In this document: positions 14,416 through 27,220 of the stretch, piece after piece | How the letters are laid out: every line of letters starts with the position of its first letter | Position numbering within the stretch: position 1 is the stretch's first letter | Assembly (NCBI GenBank): GCA_013397845.1 | Contig: VZTG01002324.1 | Coordinates: 1-64,000, forward strand | DNA length: 64,000 nucleotides | From: Melanocharis versteri | Lineage: Eukaryota > Chordata > Aves > Passeriformes > Melanocharitidae | Reading direction: 5' to 3' | Program-made: the position numbers and the translations under genes | The notes under the pieces: generated by a model | The model's input: only the letters and a program-made list of their open reading frames with translations | Told to the model about the DNA's origin: nothing | Database searches by the model: none

Positions 14416-17400
14416 CTTTATTAATATTTATATAATTTATTTTATATCTATTTTTTTAAAATTACTTGAGTAGAAGGATTTAAGAACTGACACCATGAAA
14501 TAACCATGTGCTTAAAACGTCCTGGCAAGAACAGTCAACTGAGAGCATTACAAAGCAATGTATATTGTGCAATAAGTGACAGGTGAGACAAGCAAGCTTT
14601 AGAGGCAGATCTATCTGTGCAATCCCACTCTTAATCTACTGAAGGGTTTGAAACCCAAAGGCCATGCTCCAGAGAGAATGGGAACTTCCTAGTCAGGAGG
14701 TTATTAGTTTAGTTCATAGGGTTGGACTTTCTGAGGAAGCTTAGTCAAGACTGAGGATCAGAAAAATAACGGTACATTTTGCCAAGTATTGTAGGTCTGA
14801 CATGCTGTGATTAGCAAATAGCTGCAGCAAAAAGCCATGAGTTTCAAATGTTCAGAGCCAGGAGGATGTCTGAATCCAGACTGTTTTTTCAAGTTATCCC
14901 AGTAAGGGATAGATTTTTTTAGTAAGGCAGCCAGAAAATTTTTGGTCAAACAGGAAATTACTGGACCAACAAAGGTAGTTTCAGCTATGATCAATGTAAG
15001 TCATAGCATGTCCCAAATTCCTTTCCTGTCTGTGTATTTAATTCTCTTGCTACTTTTACCAGAAATAGGGAGAAATGCAGGGGTTTGGCAGATAGCTCAA
15101 GTGATTTCTGAACATTATAGATGGTGTTGTGATTATAAATAGAGCTAGATGCGAGTCCTGAAGGACCTGTCAATAGTGGAGGGAGCAAATTTCCTGAGAT
15201 AACATATTTAAGCATCAAATTTTAGTGCTCCCTGGTTTTGGGTAGTAGTATTAAAGAGTTCTGTGGAGAAGGCCATACTTAGAAGTGAAGCGAGAAGGTC
15301 ATCTCCATTTATTCTTCCCTGTTGCTCTTTTGGCACTGGGGGAGGGAAGGAATGGCAGCCACACAATAAGATTTCTGGAACATTCAGAATACTTCACTGG
15401 TCTTGCTATCCAGTGTAGGTAAAAAAAATTTGTGCCAAATTTTCGAATTATTTTTTCCCTATTTTTTAGGCAGATAATAGAGAGCTAGATTATTAATAAT
15501 TATGCCACCATGAGATGTAAATTTAAACCTTTAGGTTCCTTTTGCATTGCAACTGAAAGAAAAAGGGAGAAAAAACCCACAAAAACGAACTCTAAAAAAC
15601 AATTCATGAATACTTAATGAATGAGCAAACATTTGCATCATATAAATATTTTCTTTCTCCTTGTCAGTATTCAGGGGCTGTATTGCCATCTGGCAAAGGT
15701 TTCAGTTGACTAACGCTGAAGCAATAAATTGATACAGTAAAAGATGCTACCAACAGTTTTAAACCAATTAAAATGCCAGAAGCAGACTATGTGTGTTTAA
15801 ATGTCATGTCATGATCCTGCCGCAGAGAACCAAAGAGCTGTAATAATCCAAGTGTGAAAGAACAAAGATTGTAGGATTCAAGAGTATTGCTTGGTGTGAG
15901 CCTTATGGCATGCACAAATATTCTCGTAATTCAAACTGGTAAGTATTCTGACCCATAGGAGGGTGGACAATAGTTTTATGATAGAACAGAGTTTGTCTCA
16001 ATTTTTTTAGTCTTTAATTTGGATCCAATAGGAAAAAAAGCAAAAAAAAAAGGGTAAGTCAAGCGTGTGTTTTAGCTCTCCTATTACCATCCAAAGACTT
16101 AATGGTAAAAATGGTTGAGAAAACCCTCAAGTTACAAAGTTTCACTGCCTGGAGACAGGGAACAGCTAAAGGGCATACTGAGGGTCAAGGACCAAGAAAC
16201 AGCTGCATCTGTGGCTCTGTCTTGCCAAGTCTTAGACTTCAGGATAAGAACCAGGCTCCACAGGATGCCCCACCCAGAGTCACCTATTCCAGCACAGGGC
16301 AGCTTCATTCTTCAAAGGAACCGAGCAGAGCTCGCTGCTGTCTTTTGAAGGGTCTGGTTTCCTCCAACTTTTTATGGAGACTGTAAAGGTGGATGCTGTG
16401 CTTAGGAGTTTGAGACTCCTTAGAGAAATGCCTTGTGGCCTGACTCCTTTCTTGGGGAAAAATGTCACTGGATTTGCAAGCTGAGTGAAAAGCTCTTGTA
16501 ATGGTAATGCAAAGCACTGCCCTAACCTCTCCTGAAACAAGTTAAAGAAATTTCATTGAACTTTTGAGGGGTTTTTGCTTCTTTTTTTCTTTAAATCAGG
16601 ACAAGATACTTTCAAACAGTCTGGCAAAAGGATGTTATCAAAGATGAAGGTTTCCAAGGCAGGGAATACCTATGGGAACATTCAAGACAGGGAAGAAGCC
16701 CATCCCCAAACCTGTCAGTTTGGTATGTCACTTTTGTACAACATGGAAAGGAAAGAAAAGAGAAGAAATATTCCATATCTTTCAAAAATGACAGTATAAA
16801 AAAGTGGAAATATTTTTCAAGAATTTAAACTGCTTTTTTGCTTTCTACAGATGTTTATGAAAGTAGCAATAGTGTGGCTGTGTTACTAGAAAATATTCAA
16901 CACTGTTAATGTCTTCTGCAAATATAGTGAAGGATGTCTTTGATTGTAAGTTATGATCTTTATCATTATGAGAAACAAGTTGAAACAATGCAGTAAAATC
17001 TGCTAATAGCAAAATTATCCTAGCGTTTCTTTCCGCTAAAATTTAATCAGTAAGAATAGAGCTAGCTGAATGACACATAAAAAGGGACCAGGATGGAGTT
17101 GTATCTTTTAGAGATATGAATGCTATTAGATGATTGCTTCTGAAATATTTGAAAAAGTGATATATTGTAATAGTTTTATGTATTTTGGGAGCACAAATGA
17201 TCCTTTTAATGTTGCCTGATCTCATTGCTGTGGGAGAAAAGTCTTGTTCTTTTTTTCAGGAATGGCAATGATTTAAAGATGTTAAAGGAAAACATTGTGG
17301 TTTTCCTGAAGTATATGTTGCTACTGACTTGTGCACTTGTAGAAGTCAGACATCCTCAGCTTCCATTTCTGTTAAAAAAAGCTTTCCAGTTAAGTGATTT

Positions 17401-20400
17401 TTTTAAAAAAAATACTCATAAAGATTTACCTACATGCTACTAAGTTAATTTTTATATCTGTCATATTAAAAATGAAATAAATAAAAAAAATTAAAATATT
17501 AAAAAGCTCCAAATCTATTTACTGAATGAAAATGCCATTTTCATTTGAACTGTAAGAACTGACATAATGTCTGTCATAATGAATTCAAATGCTCAGAGCA
17601 CAGGAACTTTAGAGGGGAAATGCTACAAAGATTCCTCCAGTGACCCTTGATTATATAGAATTATATAATACAAATATATGTAGAGGAGTTTTCTAGATGA
17701 AAGTAATGCCTATGATTTATTAAAACCCAACTAATTTTCATTAAGATTACAACGTAAAGTCATTTTCTTTTATAGTGATGCAAGACCTTTGAGAATTAAC
17801 TTACAGCACCCCATGACAACCCTTCCCCATATTTTTGTTTTGCAGAGATCTCTCTAAAATAATATTGTAGACTATTATTTATCAGGGAAAGAAAAGCAAA
17901 GGAGTAATCAGGAACTGAGTTTTGTTTTCACCATCCTCATCTTCATAATCGCTAAGGAACATCAGCTTGCACCTAGGGCAATCTGCATCAATCATCCATA
18001 AGTTCCAACAGCTGAAGATTTTAAGAGCTTTCAACAAAAGTACTGTAGTGCTGTTGTGACTGACACCTCCACTCAACTCTCTGTTCTGGTAGTTCTGCAG
18101 CTGCTTTGATAAAGTAGGAAAACTGATTTTAAATGGTTTCCTTTTATAAATGCAAACACCCCCAAATTATGAACGATCTATGTTAAGTTTTGATCAGTGA
18201 TACGTGAGAAGGCAATTGACTATTAGAAGATATAGACAGTCTTATCTTTCAATAATTTCCAGAAATAAGAATGTCTCCCATATTTTCACTAATATTATGT
18301 TAACAGCAAGCAAAGGTAAATTGCCAAAGATAAAAGTAATTTTCTTCTAAAACACCTTTTACATTGTCCACTATTTCCAACCTAGTTCCAAAGCTACCTT
18401 GAAAAGCAAGGAATGAGTTATTGTGTAGCAAATAATTAAGAAACCTTCAATCAGACAGGAGGTAATACACCATTGAAAATATATGAAACAGATGTTACCA
18501 AATATGCTGTTTTTAAACATGGGCAAATCTTGGTAATAAGATCTGGTGAGATTTTCAGACCCAGCCTGTATCTACTTATAGGAAAGGGTTAAATTGTCCC
18601 TGCTACCGGAGGGTGCACCAGGCTCGGGATGCAGCAGCTTTGGAAAGGCAGATGGACCATCTCATTCCACCTTTCAAGAGAACATAATGTGCAGTCAACA
18701 GGGAAGCCAGGTACGGGTTTCATCACAATCCATCCTTTTTCGTGGGCTGCATAAACTATCCCTTGAGGTCACATCATTGGTCCTGAACCTTGTGATAAGA
18801 TGATGAGATAGTCACAGGGAAGTGAAGCAGTTTCTGTGCATCCTTCAATGACAGAAGGTAGAAGGGGCCTGACTCAAGTGCTGCCTTCCCTCTCCTTCCC
18901 AGAGTGGACGGTGGTGGAAACAGCCCTGTGCACTGAACACCTGGGCTCCTCACACAATACACATTCCAGAAAATGAACCTTTTGCTCTATTTAGCCCTAG
19001 GAAGTACTCCAAATTTATTGATTTTTTTTTTTTCATTTTGCTAAATACACTCAGTTTGAAGCTTAGCCTGGCTTGTGTAGCATCATCCTATCTCAAAGAA
19101 GGTGCCCGCATGGCCAGCAGTCAGCAACAGCCTGGAGTTTACAGTTTCTATAGCGCTGTTTTTTAGAGAAAAGGGCAAAGTATGTAACAGAACATGAGCA
19201 ATCGTTAAATTCAGACACCAGGGATCTTCTGGGGAATTGAATTAAAATAAACAATTTGAGAGTATATTCAGTGTTCTTGCAGAGCATTTTATAGCTGCAG
19301 TAAACCACTTATCTGGCGTGTTTTAAGCCCTTTTCTCTTATTTAAATTATGTAGTGTTGCTATTAATGTTTAAAACACAGATACTTCTTGTATACTTTTC
19401 CAGCTGATGTATCTTAATGAACTAGTGCCAGCTGAATGGGATGAGTCGTTGTCCTATTGACCCATGTTCAGAATAACACTCAAGATTTGTCTAATTTTCT
19501 CTAAAATTATACAGAGCAGGCAGAACCTCCAGGGAAGCTTCTGTGTAAAATAGAGATGGAGATGCTATTCCCAAACTAGATAGACAGGATGATTGAACAC
19601 ATAATTTGAAGATATGATTGTTATTGCTACTGCTTGCCTTGAGCTTTAATATGTGCAGAAAAACCTTTTTGTTGGTTTCAGGGCCTTTGCAAACTGCTGC
19701 CGTGGTAATTTCACTTCAGTGATTCCAAAACCAACTTCAATTATATAAGCAGTTTTTAAATAAAAGAAGACCAGGAGAATTAGGAAATATAAATGGATCT
19801 ATTCAGTCATAGTCATCTTTATTTTTTCAGTCTGCACATAATTGTTATAACTGATAAAAAAACCCCCTCTTCTTGTTCTGAAACTAAAACATTAGCAGTA
19901 TGCAAACTGGCAGAAACATCAGTGCAGCCGTTCACACAGGTGTAGAGCCTAATTCAAAGTTTGCCTCATAATATTCTGCCCCAAACTTGCTTGGATAGCC
20001 AGAGAAATGTGTGGATTGAACTTCTGAGTTATTAGAAGTAAGATGCTATGTTTATTTTCTCATTTTAGTCAAAAAATTATTATCCCAAATAAACCCTAAT
20101 GGAGTTGTTATTGTCAGAACATTTTACATCCCAAATATGATACTTCCACAAAAAAAAAGAGACAAGGATTTTAATTTTTTCCATTTTGCAATTGTAAGAT
20201 AGAGGCTTTGTGAGGTACATTAAAACTTCACAATACTGAGAGTTAAAATGGAAATGAAGATTGGGAACTTGAAGGCTTACCCTAAATTATTTAAATTTTG
20301 TTCCCTTAAAATTTACTAGATTGAGAATTTAATTGGTATTTCCTGCATTCTACAGAAGCCAGGAATTTAGAGCTAGACAGGATTAAAATTTGACAATATT

Positions 20401-22625
20401 TCTTTCAGTAAATTATCTCCTTCCTGAACTTCAGTGTCTAAATCAAAAGCATTTAAAATTTCAGTCCACACGAAGACAAGAATTTTAGTATAAATATTAC
20501 ATAATTGAAGATTTTCCAAATACTTCAATTTTATCTTAAATTTCCCTCCCTTAGTTGCCTTATGCAAATACTCTGTTTTTCTGTAAAGTGCAAATTAATA
20601 ATTCACTAAGCAGAATAGCTCAATATCTATATGGATATATCAGCAAACTCTTTTCTCAGGGTAGAATTTAAAATCCAGTTGTCTTATTCAACTCTTACTA
20701 TTTTCTATCACTGTTTGTTTTGCATATAAAATGTCATGCTTGTTGGAATATTTTGTAAAATATGTTTTACTATATAAATCAATAATTATATTCTAGGCTA
20801 CAACTGCATTAGAAATGCCAACTGCTGCTTAATCAGCTGATCAAATAACTCTTTTGTACAGTATTACCAAATATGTCGACTTTCATGGTATGGTGTTTAC
20901 TGTAAAAACACACAGAATATGCAACAGCATTGAGAAAAATGTGACTTACACACCTGAAAGTGTGTCTTACTGAAGTCATGTATCACTGCAACGTGCAACT
21001 CCTACAGAAATATGCATTTAAAGCTTGGTGAGTGTGAAGAGAAATGTTTTGAGATGAGTTGAGAAAGTAGGCTGCAGAACATCACACCACAGCATGGGGA
21101 CATGAGCAGAATGTGCTATTGGGGACTTAACCTTCCTGTGAAAATGTTGCATAGGACAATGTTATTGCTTGTCCTGACCAGGGATCCTCAGTTATAGCCC
21201 TTCATTAAAACCAATTCATTTCGTGCCATGAGTCTTTCTACTTGTGGTTTCTTCACGGTGGCTTCCTTCATTAATATTCTCTTCACAAATATTTTGCCAG
21301 AAATACAAGTGTTAGCATTTTCCTAGTAATTTTTCAGCAATTTTTCATGAGAGATGAAAGCCAATGGCACTGTATGCCATGCTGGCTATGTCGCACTGCA
21401 AGGCAGATGATCTGACTGCCTCTTGTTCACCGTCAGCTTGAGTCACTTGAGTAAACACATTGTCAGTGGTGTGGGAAGCATGGAACAATGCCTCAACTGC
21501 ATTTTGCTAGACAGGGAATCCTTTCCTTAATATTCTCATCCTCAATGTCAAAAAAGTCCCATAATCAGATGAAAGAAAACCCATATTCTAGATCCTGAAT
21601 ACCTCAACTTCTATTTTCTTCTTATCTTAGTCTTCATCATTTGAAGTTAATCGAATTATATACGTTGATACCACACTTTGAACTAACGGGGAAAGAAAAA
21701 GATTGATGATAAACCTCTCGGCAATGCTCAGGAAAGCTGAACTGTTATTTAACAGTTTTGTTTGTAATTTTTTAAACAAAAACTGTGACTTAGGTACACA
21801 CTTCTGGCAAAATATCAGCCACGGGGACATCTTGGGTCATCATGACTGGTATTTGTTATTTTTTTTATAGCTAAATAGGAGAATTCAGATTTTCTTTTTT
21901 TTTTTGTAGTCAAAGGGGAAACTACGCTGTCTTTAGGCCCTCTGTTCCTCCTCTGAGTGTTGCATGAGAAGGGATGTTGCATGTACAGCTTTCTTCATGC
22001 AAGCTACAAAATGGTTTCTTCTATACAATTTTATGTTTTGAAAGTTTTATCAGGCTTGACATTTTTGGGGTTTGCTACAATATGAAATACATTTATTTAG
22101 AAATTTTCTTAAGCTATCTGAAGAAAGAGCATGTGTGTGTGATGACTTAAAGAGAAAGTCATCATCTTGTTTTTTCTTGTGGCTTCACCACCCCCACCAC
22201 TTTGTACCCCCCACCCCTTTGTTTTGTCACATCTGAGGAGATTTGTGGAAGGAAAGTGTAAAGTGATTTTCTCGGTTTCCTAGGCTGCAGGCTGATTAGA
22301 CATGTTGAGGTGCACTTTGGCTCTGTGACAGTGCTTGACAAAACTAGTAGAGCTGGCAATTCCCTTAAGGGACATTTTTAGAACATAACTCTTAAATAAG
22401 AAAACATCTGCTGTTTTTCATACTGCTTTTCTGCATTTTCTTATTCTATCTCTCAAAATTAAAGATGCAGAGACAATTGAAAATAGTTTTATTTTCCCTC
22501 TAGAACAAAGGAGTAAATATTTTAAAAAAACCTGTTAAACTGTTGTTGAAGTTCATTACAGAGGCAGATGGGTCAGAAAATCATCACAGAATAGAAAGTA
22601 GTACACATTATTGCTAGCTTTTTAT

Positions 22626-22640
22626 TTCTTTCTTTCTTTC
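22626..22640. repeat. (TTTC)n microsatellite
   Basis: About four tandem TTTC units followed by a T run. It is a simple sequence repeat with no evident gene context. Confidence 0.7.
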
Positions 22641-25600
22641 AATTTTTTTTTTTATTTTCTTGCTTTTGTCAGGAATGTTCACAGAGCAAGTTAATTAAGC
22701 TGTTTATTCTTCTGTGTGATATAAGAGCAATTCTAAGGTCTTGCCTGGACATCCGTTACAAGCAAACAAAACATAACTTCTTGTAAATTACTGTTCTTGA
22801 TAATTTTCATAGGTCACTCATAAATTGTCATCTTTAGAGGTCACGCGATTACCTCTCAAACTAACATTAATATGTTTAGAATAAAGTCTTGTTAAAGTCA
22901 AAGAAACAAATTATCTCAAGTCACTTGGGAGTAATGCATCCACATGCAGATAACAAATCCTGATGGAAAAACTTGCTAAAATATTCATAATCTAGGAAAA
23001 TCAAGATTTGCCTTACTGTGTATCCAAGAGGACTGTACTTCTGATTTAAAATGTCAGATTTACTCCAGTCATTTAATTATTTACAAATGTAGTTCAGATA
23101 GAGCTAACTCGAAATTTGACTAGTTTTATGTGACCTCTTCTCTAACATGGCTTAATTTCTCAGGATCGTCTTTGGTAAATGATGGAAACAATAGACCCCT
23201 ACTGTAGTACACTTGGATCAGCGAGCAACATCACAGGCTGTATAATGACTAGCACCTTGGCTGCTTCTCTGCTCCATGCTCGCAGGGAAAATGGAGCTGG
23301 CATCCCTGGAAAGGCTAAGTTTGAGACACAAGGCTCGCTTTTCATTGATGGCGAAGCCCGACAATCCCAATTCCCTGAAAACACAGCACAAGTTGATAGG
23401 CAATCACAATAAATAAGAGCTATGGCAAAAGGCAAAACATCTTTGCAATATGCTAACCATCAGATGTCCAAGTTCCACAGGAACCTATTACACTACAAAG
23501 GTTTTCAGACTATTCATAAAATGCATTTATTTCATGTTTTCACCTGGTGCAGTTAAGGAAATTACTGGCTGCTACAGGAGGGGAGAAGAGATATACCAAA
23601 AGAATATTGTAGAAACCCAAGAGAGAGATTTAAGGGATGAAAAAATCTACAAATTTCAAATTGGTACTAGTTGTGTTTTGTTCCATACAGCTAAGAGGAA
23701 CATTTTGAATATTTGATTGTTTGAAGTTATGAAATTGATGGTTTTGATAAAAAATTTAGTGTTGGTTTCCAGTACTGATTTCTTTTTTGGTACCATCAAG
23801 AATTATTAGGAAAAGCTCACTGTGAATTGTTTGACAGGAAGATTTCTAGTACTTGGTTTTCAGAACACAAATTGCTTATACCCTTGTGTTTGTGAGGTTT
23901 CAGGGCTTCTACACTCTTTTCATAAAGAAGCTGCTGAAACAAAAATTACTTTTTTCCAGTAAGATGCATTCAAAACCTTGCTATCAGTTTTTATTAAAAA
24001 TGCAAAATGAATTTTCAGCAGAGCTTTGACACTTACGTTGTTAATGTGCCTTCAGGCATGTAATTAGTAGAAGACTTTTATATTCCATAGTTTGATCAGA
24101 GCAAATAAGCTCAGAGAAGCTATAAAGTATTGACCAGCATCGTTGATAAAATAAAGTTGTAAGCACCACTTGAAGATACTTTCATAAACTGGAATGCACA
24201 TGATTAGTTCTGCTTGTAACAGAGAGAATGTTCTCTTACTGTTATTACTGGTGTATCACTCTGTCCCATAGAGTGTTGTGGTTTTCTTCTCCCTTTTCAG
24301 ATTTTTTTAAGCTTGTGGTATTTTTCAATATTCACAGAAAAAAACCCTTGAAAACTGCTTTCTGTAGCAGCCTGATAAATAAATAATTTCTTCTATTGTT
24401 GATTGCAAGCTAAAAAATTTAAATGATCATTAAAAAAGCAAGTCTGCTCACCTAACTAGGAAGATGAAGCTGTTTGCATCCATACTTTTTAACATGTAAT
24501 GAAGATTAAAATCAGGGTGCCCTTAAAGTAAAGTAGGAATTTTATACTGAGTTAATGGAACAAAAACCAGGTTTGAAAAGTCACTTTATAGTAGTTAGAT
24601 TTAAAACTTTTATAAAATATTACATTGAAAGGTGTGAATTCCTTAATTCTATAATTTTCTTATTCCTGCACAGATCAGACCAGTCACTAATAAAACCAGA
24701 ATGAGAGAGGTGTTGGGTCCAACCACAAGAGAAAAGGCAAGTTTAATCAGAAAGTCTGATGACCAGATTCTGTTAATTTTTTCTTGTTCCATCTATTTCC
24801 ATAATGAAAATGAAAATGTCTTTTTGTCCCTGAAAATTACAAAATTAATTTGATATATTTTTGACTTATGATTCAGATCATACTCTTGACAAATCCCCAG
24901 GGGAGAATTCTGTTGCAAAACTACCTATGTTCACTATGTAGAACATGAAACACAAGGTCACATAAGAAAAAAATATGACCCTAAACTTCATGCTGATTTT
25001 AGGAACATGGACAACAATATATTTATTGAATGCATTCCATATAGGCCTCAGTTGTTTCACAGACTACAGAATGCATTAAGTATCCAAAGGAATATCTATA
25101 AATAATATAAATAATCCTATATGATCTTCAAGCAATCATAATTTATGTATTTTAATTATTGCTAGTATAAACACTCTAAATATCAAAGCATTTTAAAGGT
25201 TCTGTCATCTCTAAATTATGAAATGCACTACTCAAATCTCTGTTCATCAAAAACCTGAATCCAGAACTTGCATTTTGTCTCAAGATGTTATCCCATCTCT
25301 TCTCAGAATAAATATCTGTATGGAAACAAAAAGCAATAATTTAGCACCAAGAAAAGAGGACCTGTTCAAATTCTTCCGTCCTTTCTGTCTGTAGGGCAGA
25401 TCACTGCTTCCACAGTTTGTAATGACATTATTGGCACTTCAGACTTAGGAGGGGAAAGGAAATTTGACAGACATTGCTTTGAGGTTATTTATTTCAAACT
25501 CTTTTTCAAAATAAGATAGTAACAGTTTCTCCCGTCAAATATCAAAATCATTTAGACTGACTAGTTGTGAAGATGAGATATGCATACAACTCAATGGACT

Positions 25601-25825
25601 AAATAAAATAGTACATTTAAGGTGATTTCAATTATTTTGCCTCTCTCTAGTCAATTGCTCAGTAATTTTCCCCTTTCCAAGGCTTTGCTCTTTATTTGGT
25701 TAATTTGTTCATAAACAAGTTATCTGTGGAAATAAAAAAATTAATCACTTTTCCATCTTTGTTCTAAATTATTATTTCATGGGTAACTTCAGTTGATTTA
25801 TTCACCAAAAAAGAGCTCATTTTAT

Positions 25826-25841
25826 ATCAATATATATTGAT
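25826..25841. repeat. Perfect 16-bp AT-rich palindrome
   Basis: The sequence ATCAATATATATTGAT equals its own reverse complement. It could extrude a cruciform or bind a dimeric factor, but palindromes of this kind are expected by chance in AT-rich DNA. I see no partner element nearby. Confidence 0.6.
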
Positions 25842-26666
25842 CTGAATTATCAAAAGAAATGTGCTATTTCAAGAAATAATATTTCTAAGAACAATTCTTC
25901 TAATTTCTTTCAAAAAAAGACATTTAGTCTGGGGATTGTGATGGAAACATGTTACATGTACAGTTTTATGTTCCTTTCAAGGATAAAAATCAGAAAATTC
26001 TGGTTTAATGTGTATCTTGGAAACAAGGTAGGGGCACTCTAGTGACTAAGACAAAGGGAGTTAAGACTCATAAAGACTATTTTAACTAATATTTAGCTTG
26101 TCACTATTTTTTCTATGTGAAAAATTCAAGACTATTCAAAATTATTTCTACATGACAAATCAAGACTATTTTCATTAAAAATACAATACTTTGCACACTG
26201 CTTAGTACTTTCTATATTTAATCAGTACATTGAAAGAGATAGGAGCCTGTGAGGAAAAAAAAAGACCATAAATTGCCATTATTGAAGACTGCACAATAAT
26301 GAACATTTCTCAAGAGCAATTTTAAAATAGTTTTACTTTAGAATATCTAAAAAGCCTCTGAATAATATTTTGTATTTGAAATTTTTAGATTCCGTTTGCA
26401 GAGAAGGTATTGAGCCAATAAATTTGAAAATTTATTTAAAGTGAAAAAATTACCTACTGTAAGTTGTATAGTGCAAGAAGTTTCTAAAATAACAAAAATA
26501 GTTGTGTTACTTAAGGTAATAAGTGATGCCTGCACTTAGGTTATTGAAAACCTTTAAAGCTTACAGATATTCAAAAATATCGTAATGCATTAGATGCATT
26601 TGTACAAGGAATACAGATTTGATTTTTTTCCCAAATTCATTACAAAAAGACAAATCATAGTTTAAA

Positions 26667-26685
26667 AAATAAATAAATAAATAAA
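26667..26685. repeat. (AAAT)n microsatellite
   Basis: About five tandem AAAT units. It could be the decayed A-rich tail of a retroposed element, but no identifiable element precedes it. Confidence 0.75.
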
Positions 26686-26749
26686 GTAAAGGGTGAATCA
26701 ATGCTATGAAAAAATACCAGGTAGTTTTACCCTGAAAAAGAATTTCAGC

Positions 26750-27220
26750 TGCAGAGTAGCATTGCGAGATCCACCCCAGCTCTGCAGCTAGAAGTCTACT
26801 TTTTGTGCCACAAGCTTCATTTGACCCGAGCAGTGGCAGGAGAAGTGAGACACCGTCTCAGCTCATGACCTGCTGATGGTTTTCTTCCTCTCCTCCCTCC
26901 CAGGCTCTTGCTGTAGATGCCCAGTGGTGCTGAACGTCACAGCTGAAACCACAACTTGCCTACCAGGAGCAGAGGGAGGATGGATCATCTTCGGCCGCAG
27001 CAGGGAGGGTGTAGGGATGTAATGATGGGCTGTGACTCTGTGGTTCATTTAGAGAACAGCTGGATGAGGTAACTTTCTAGTGAGGGAAGGCAGCAGCTCC
27101 TGGTTTCCCTCTCCCCAGCTACGAGGAAGCGGCTGCACACCCAGGTGGGACAGGGACAGCACCTGTGAGATTGACACTGGTCCTCCGTGTGGGCTTGCTC
27201 ATTTGGAGACACTCCACAGT
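26750..27220. other. GC-richer island, function unknown
   Basis: This stretch is distinctly less AT-rich than its flanks and has polypurine and polypyrimidine runs. Open frames are short (61 codons on - at 26863-27048) and unrecognised. I found no LTR boundary or poly(A) signal arrangement. It could be a conserved regulatory element, a noncoding exon or old repeat DNA. Confidence 0.25.

Larger units (their letters stand above)
14461..26749. other. AT-rich intergenic or intronic DNA with small GC-richer islands
   Basis: No gene was identified. GC-richer islands occur at about 16110-16540, 18590-18965 and 23180-23430. Each holds overlapping short frames on both strands without recognisable domains, so I do not call them genes. 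A TTTC tract lies at 22626-22640, an AAAT tract at 26667-26685 and a 16-bp palindrome at 25826-25841. Around 26090-26180 the short string AAGACTATT recurs three times in AT-rich sequence, probably local slippage or duplication. Confidence 0.55.

Noticed and set aside
22560..22600. ATCACAGAATAGAA string resembling the avian CR1 3' end
   Set aside because: The match is too short and the sequence does not continue into CR1 on either side.
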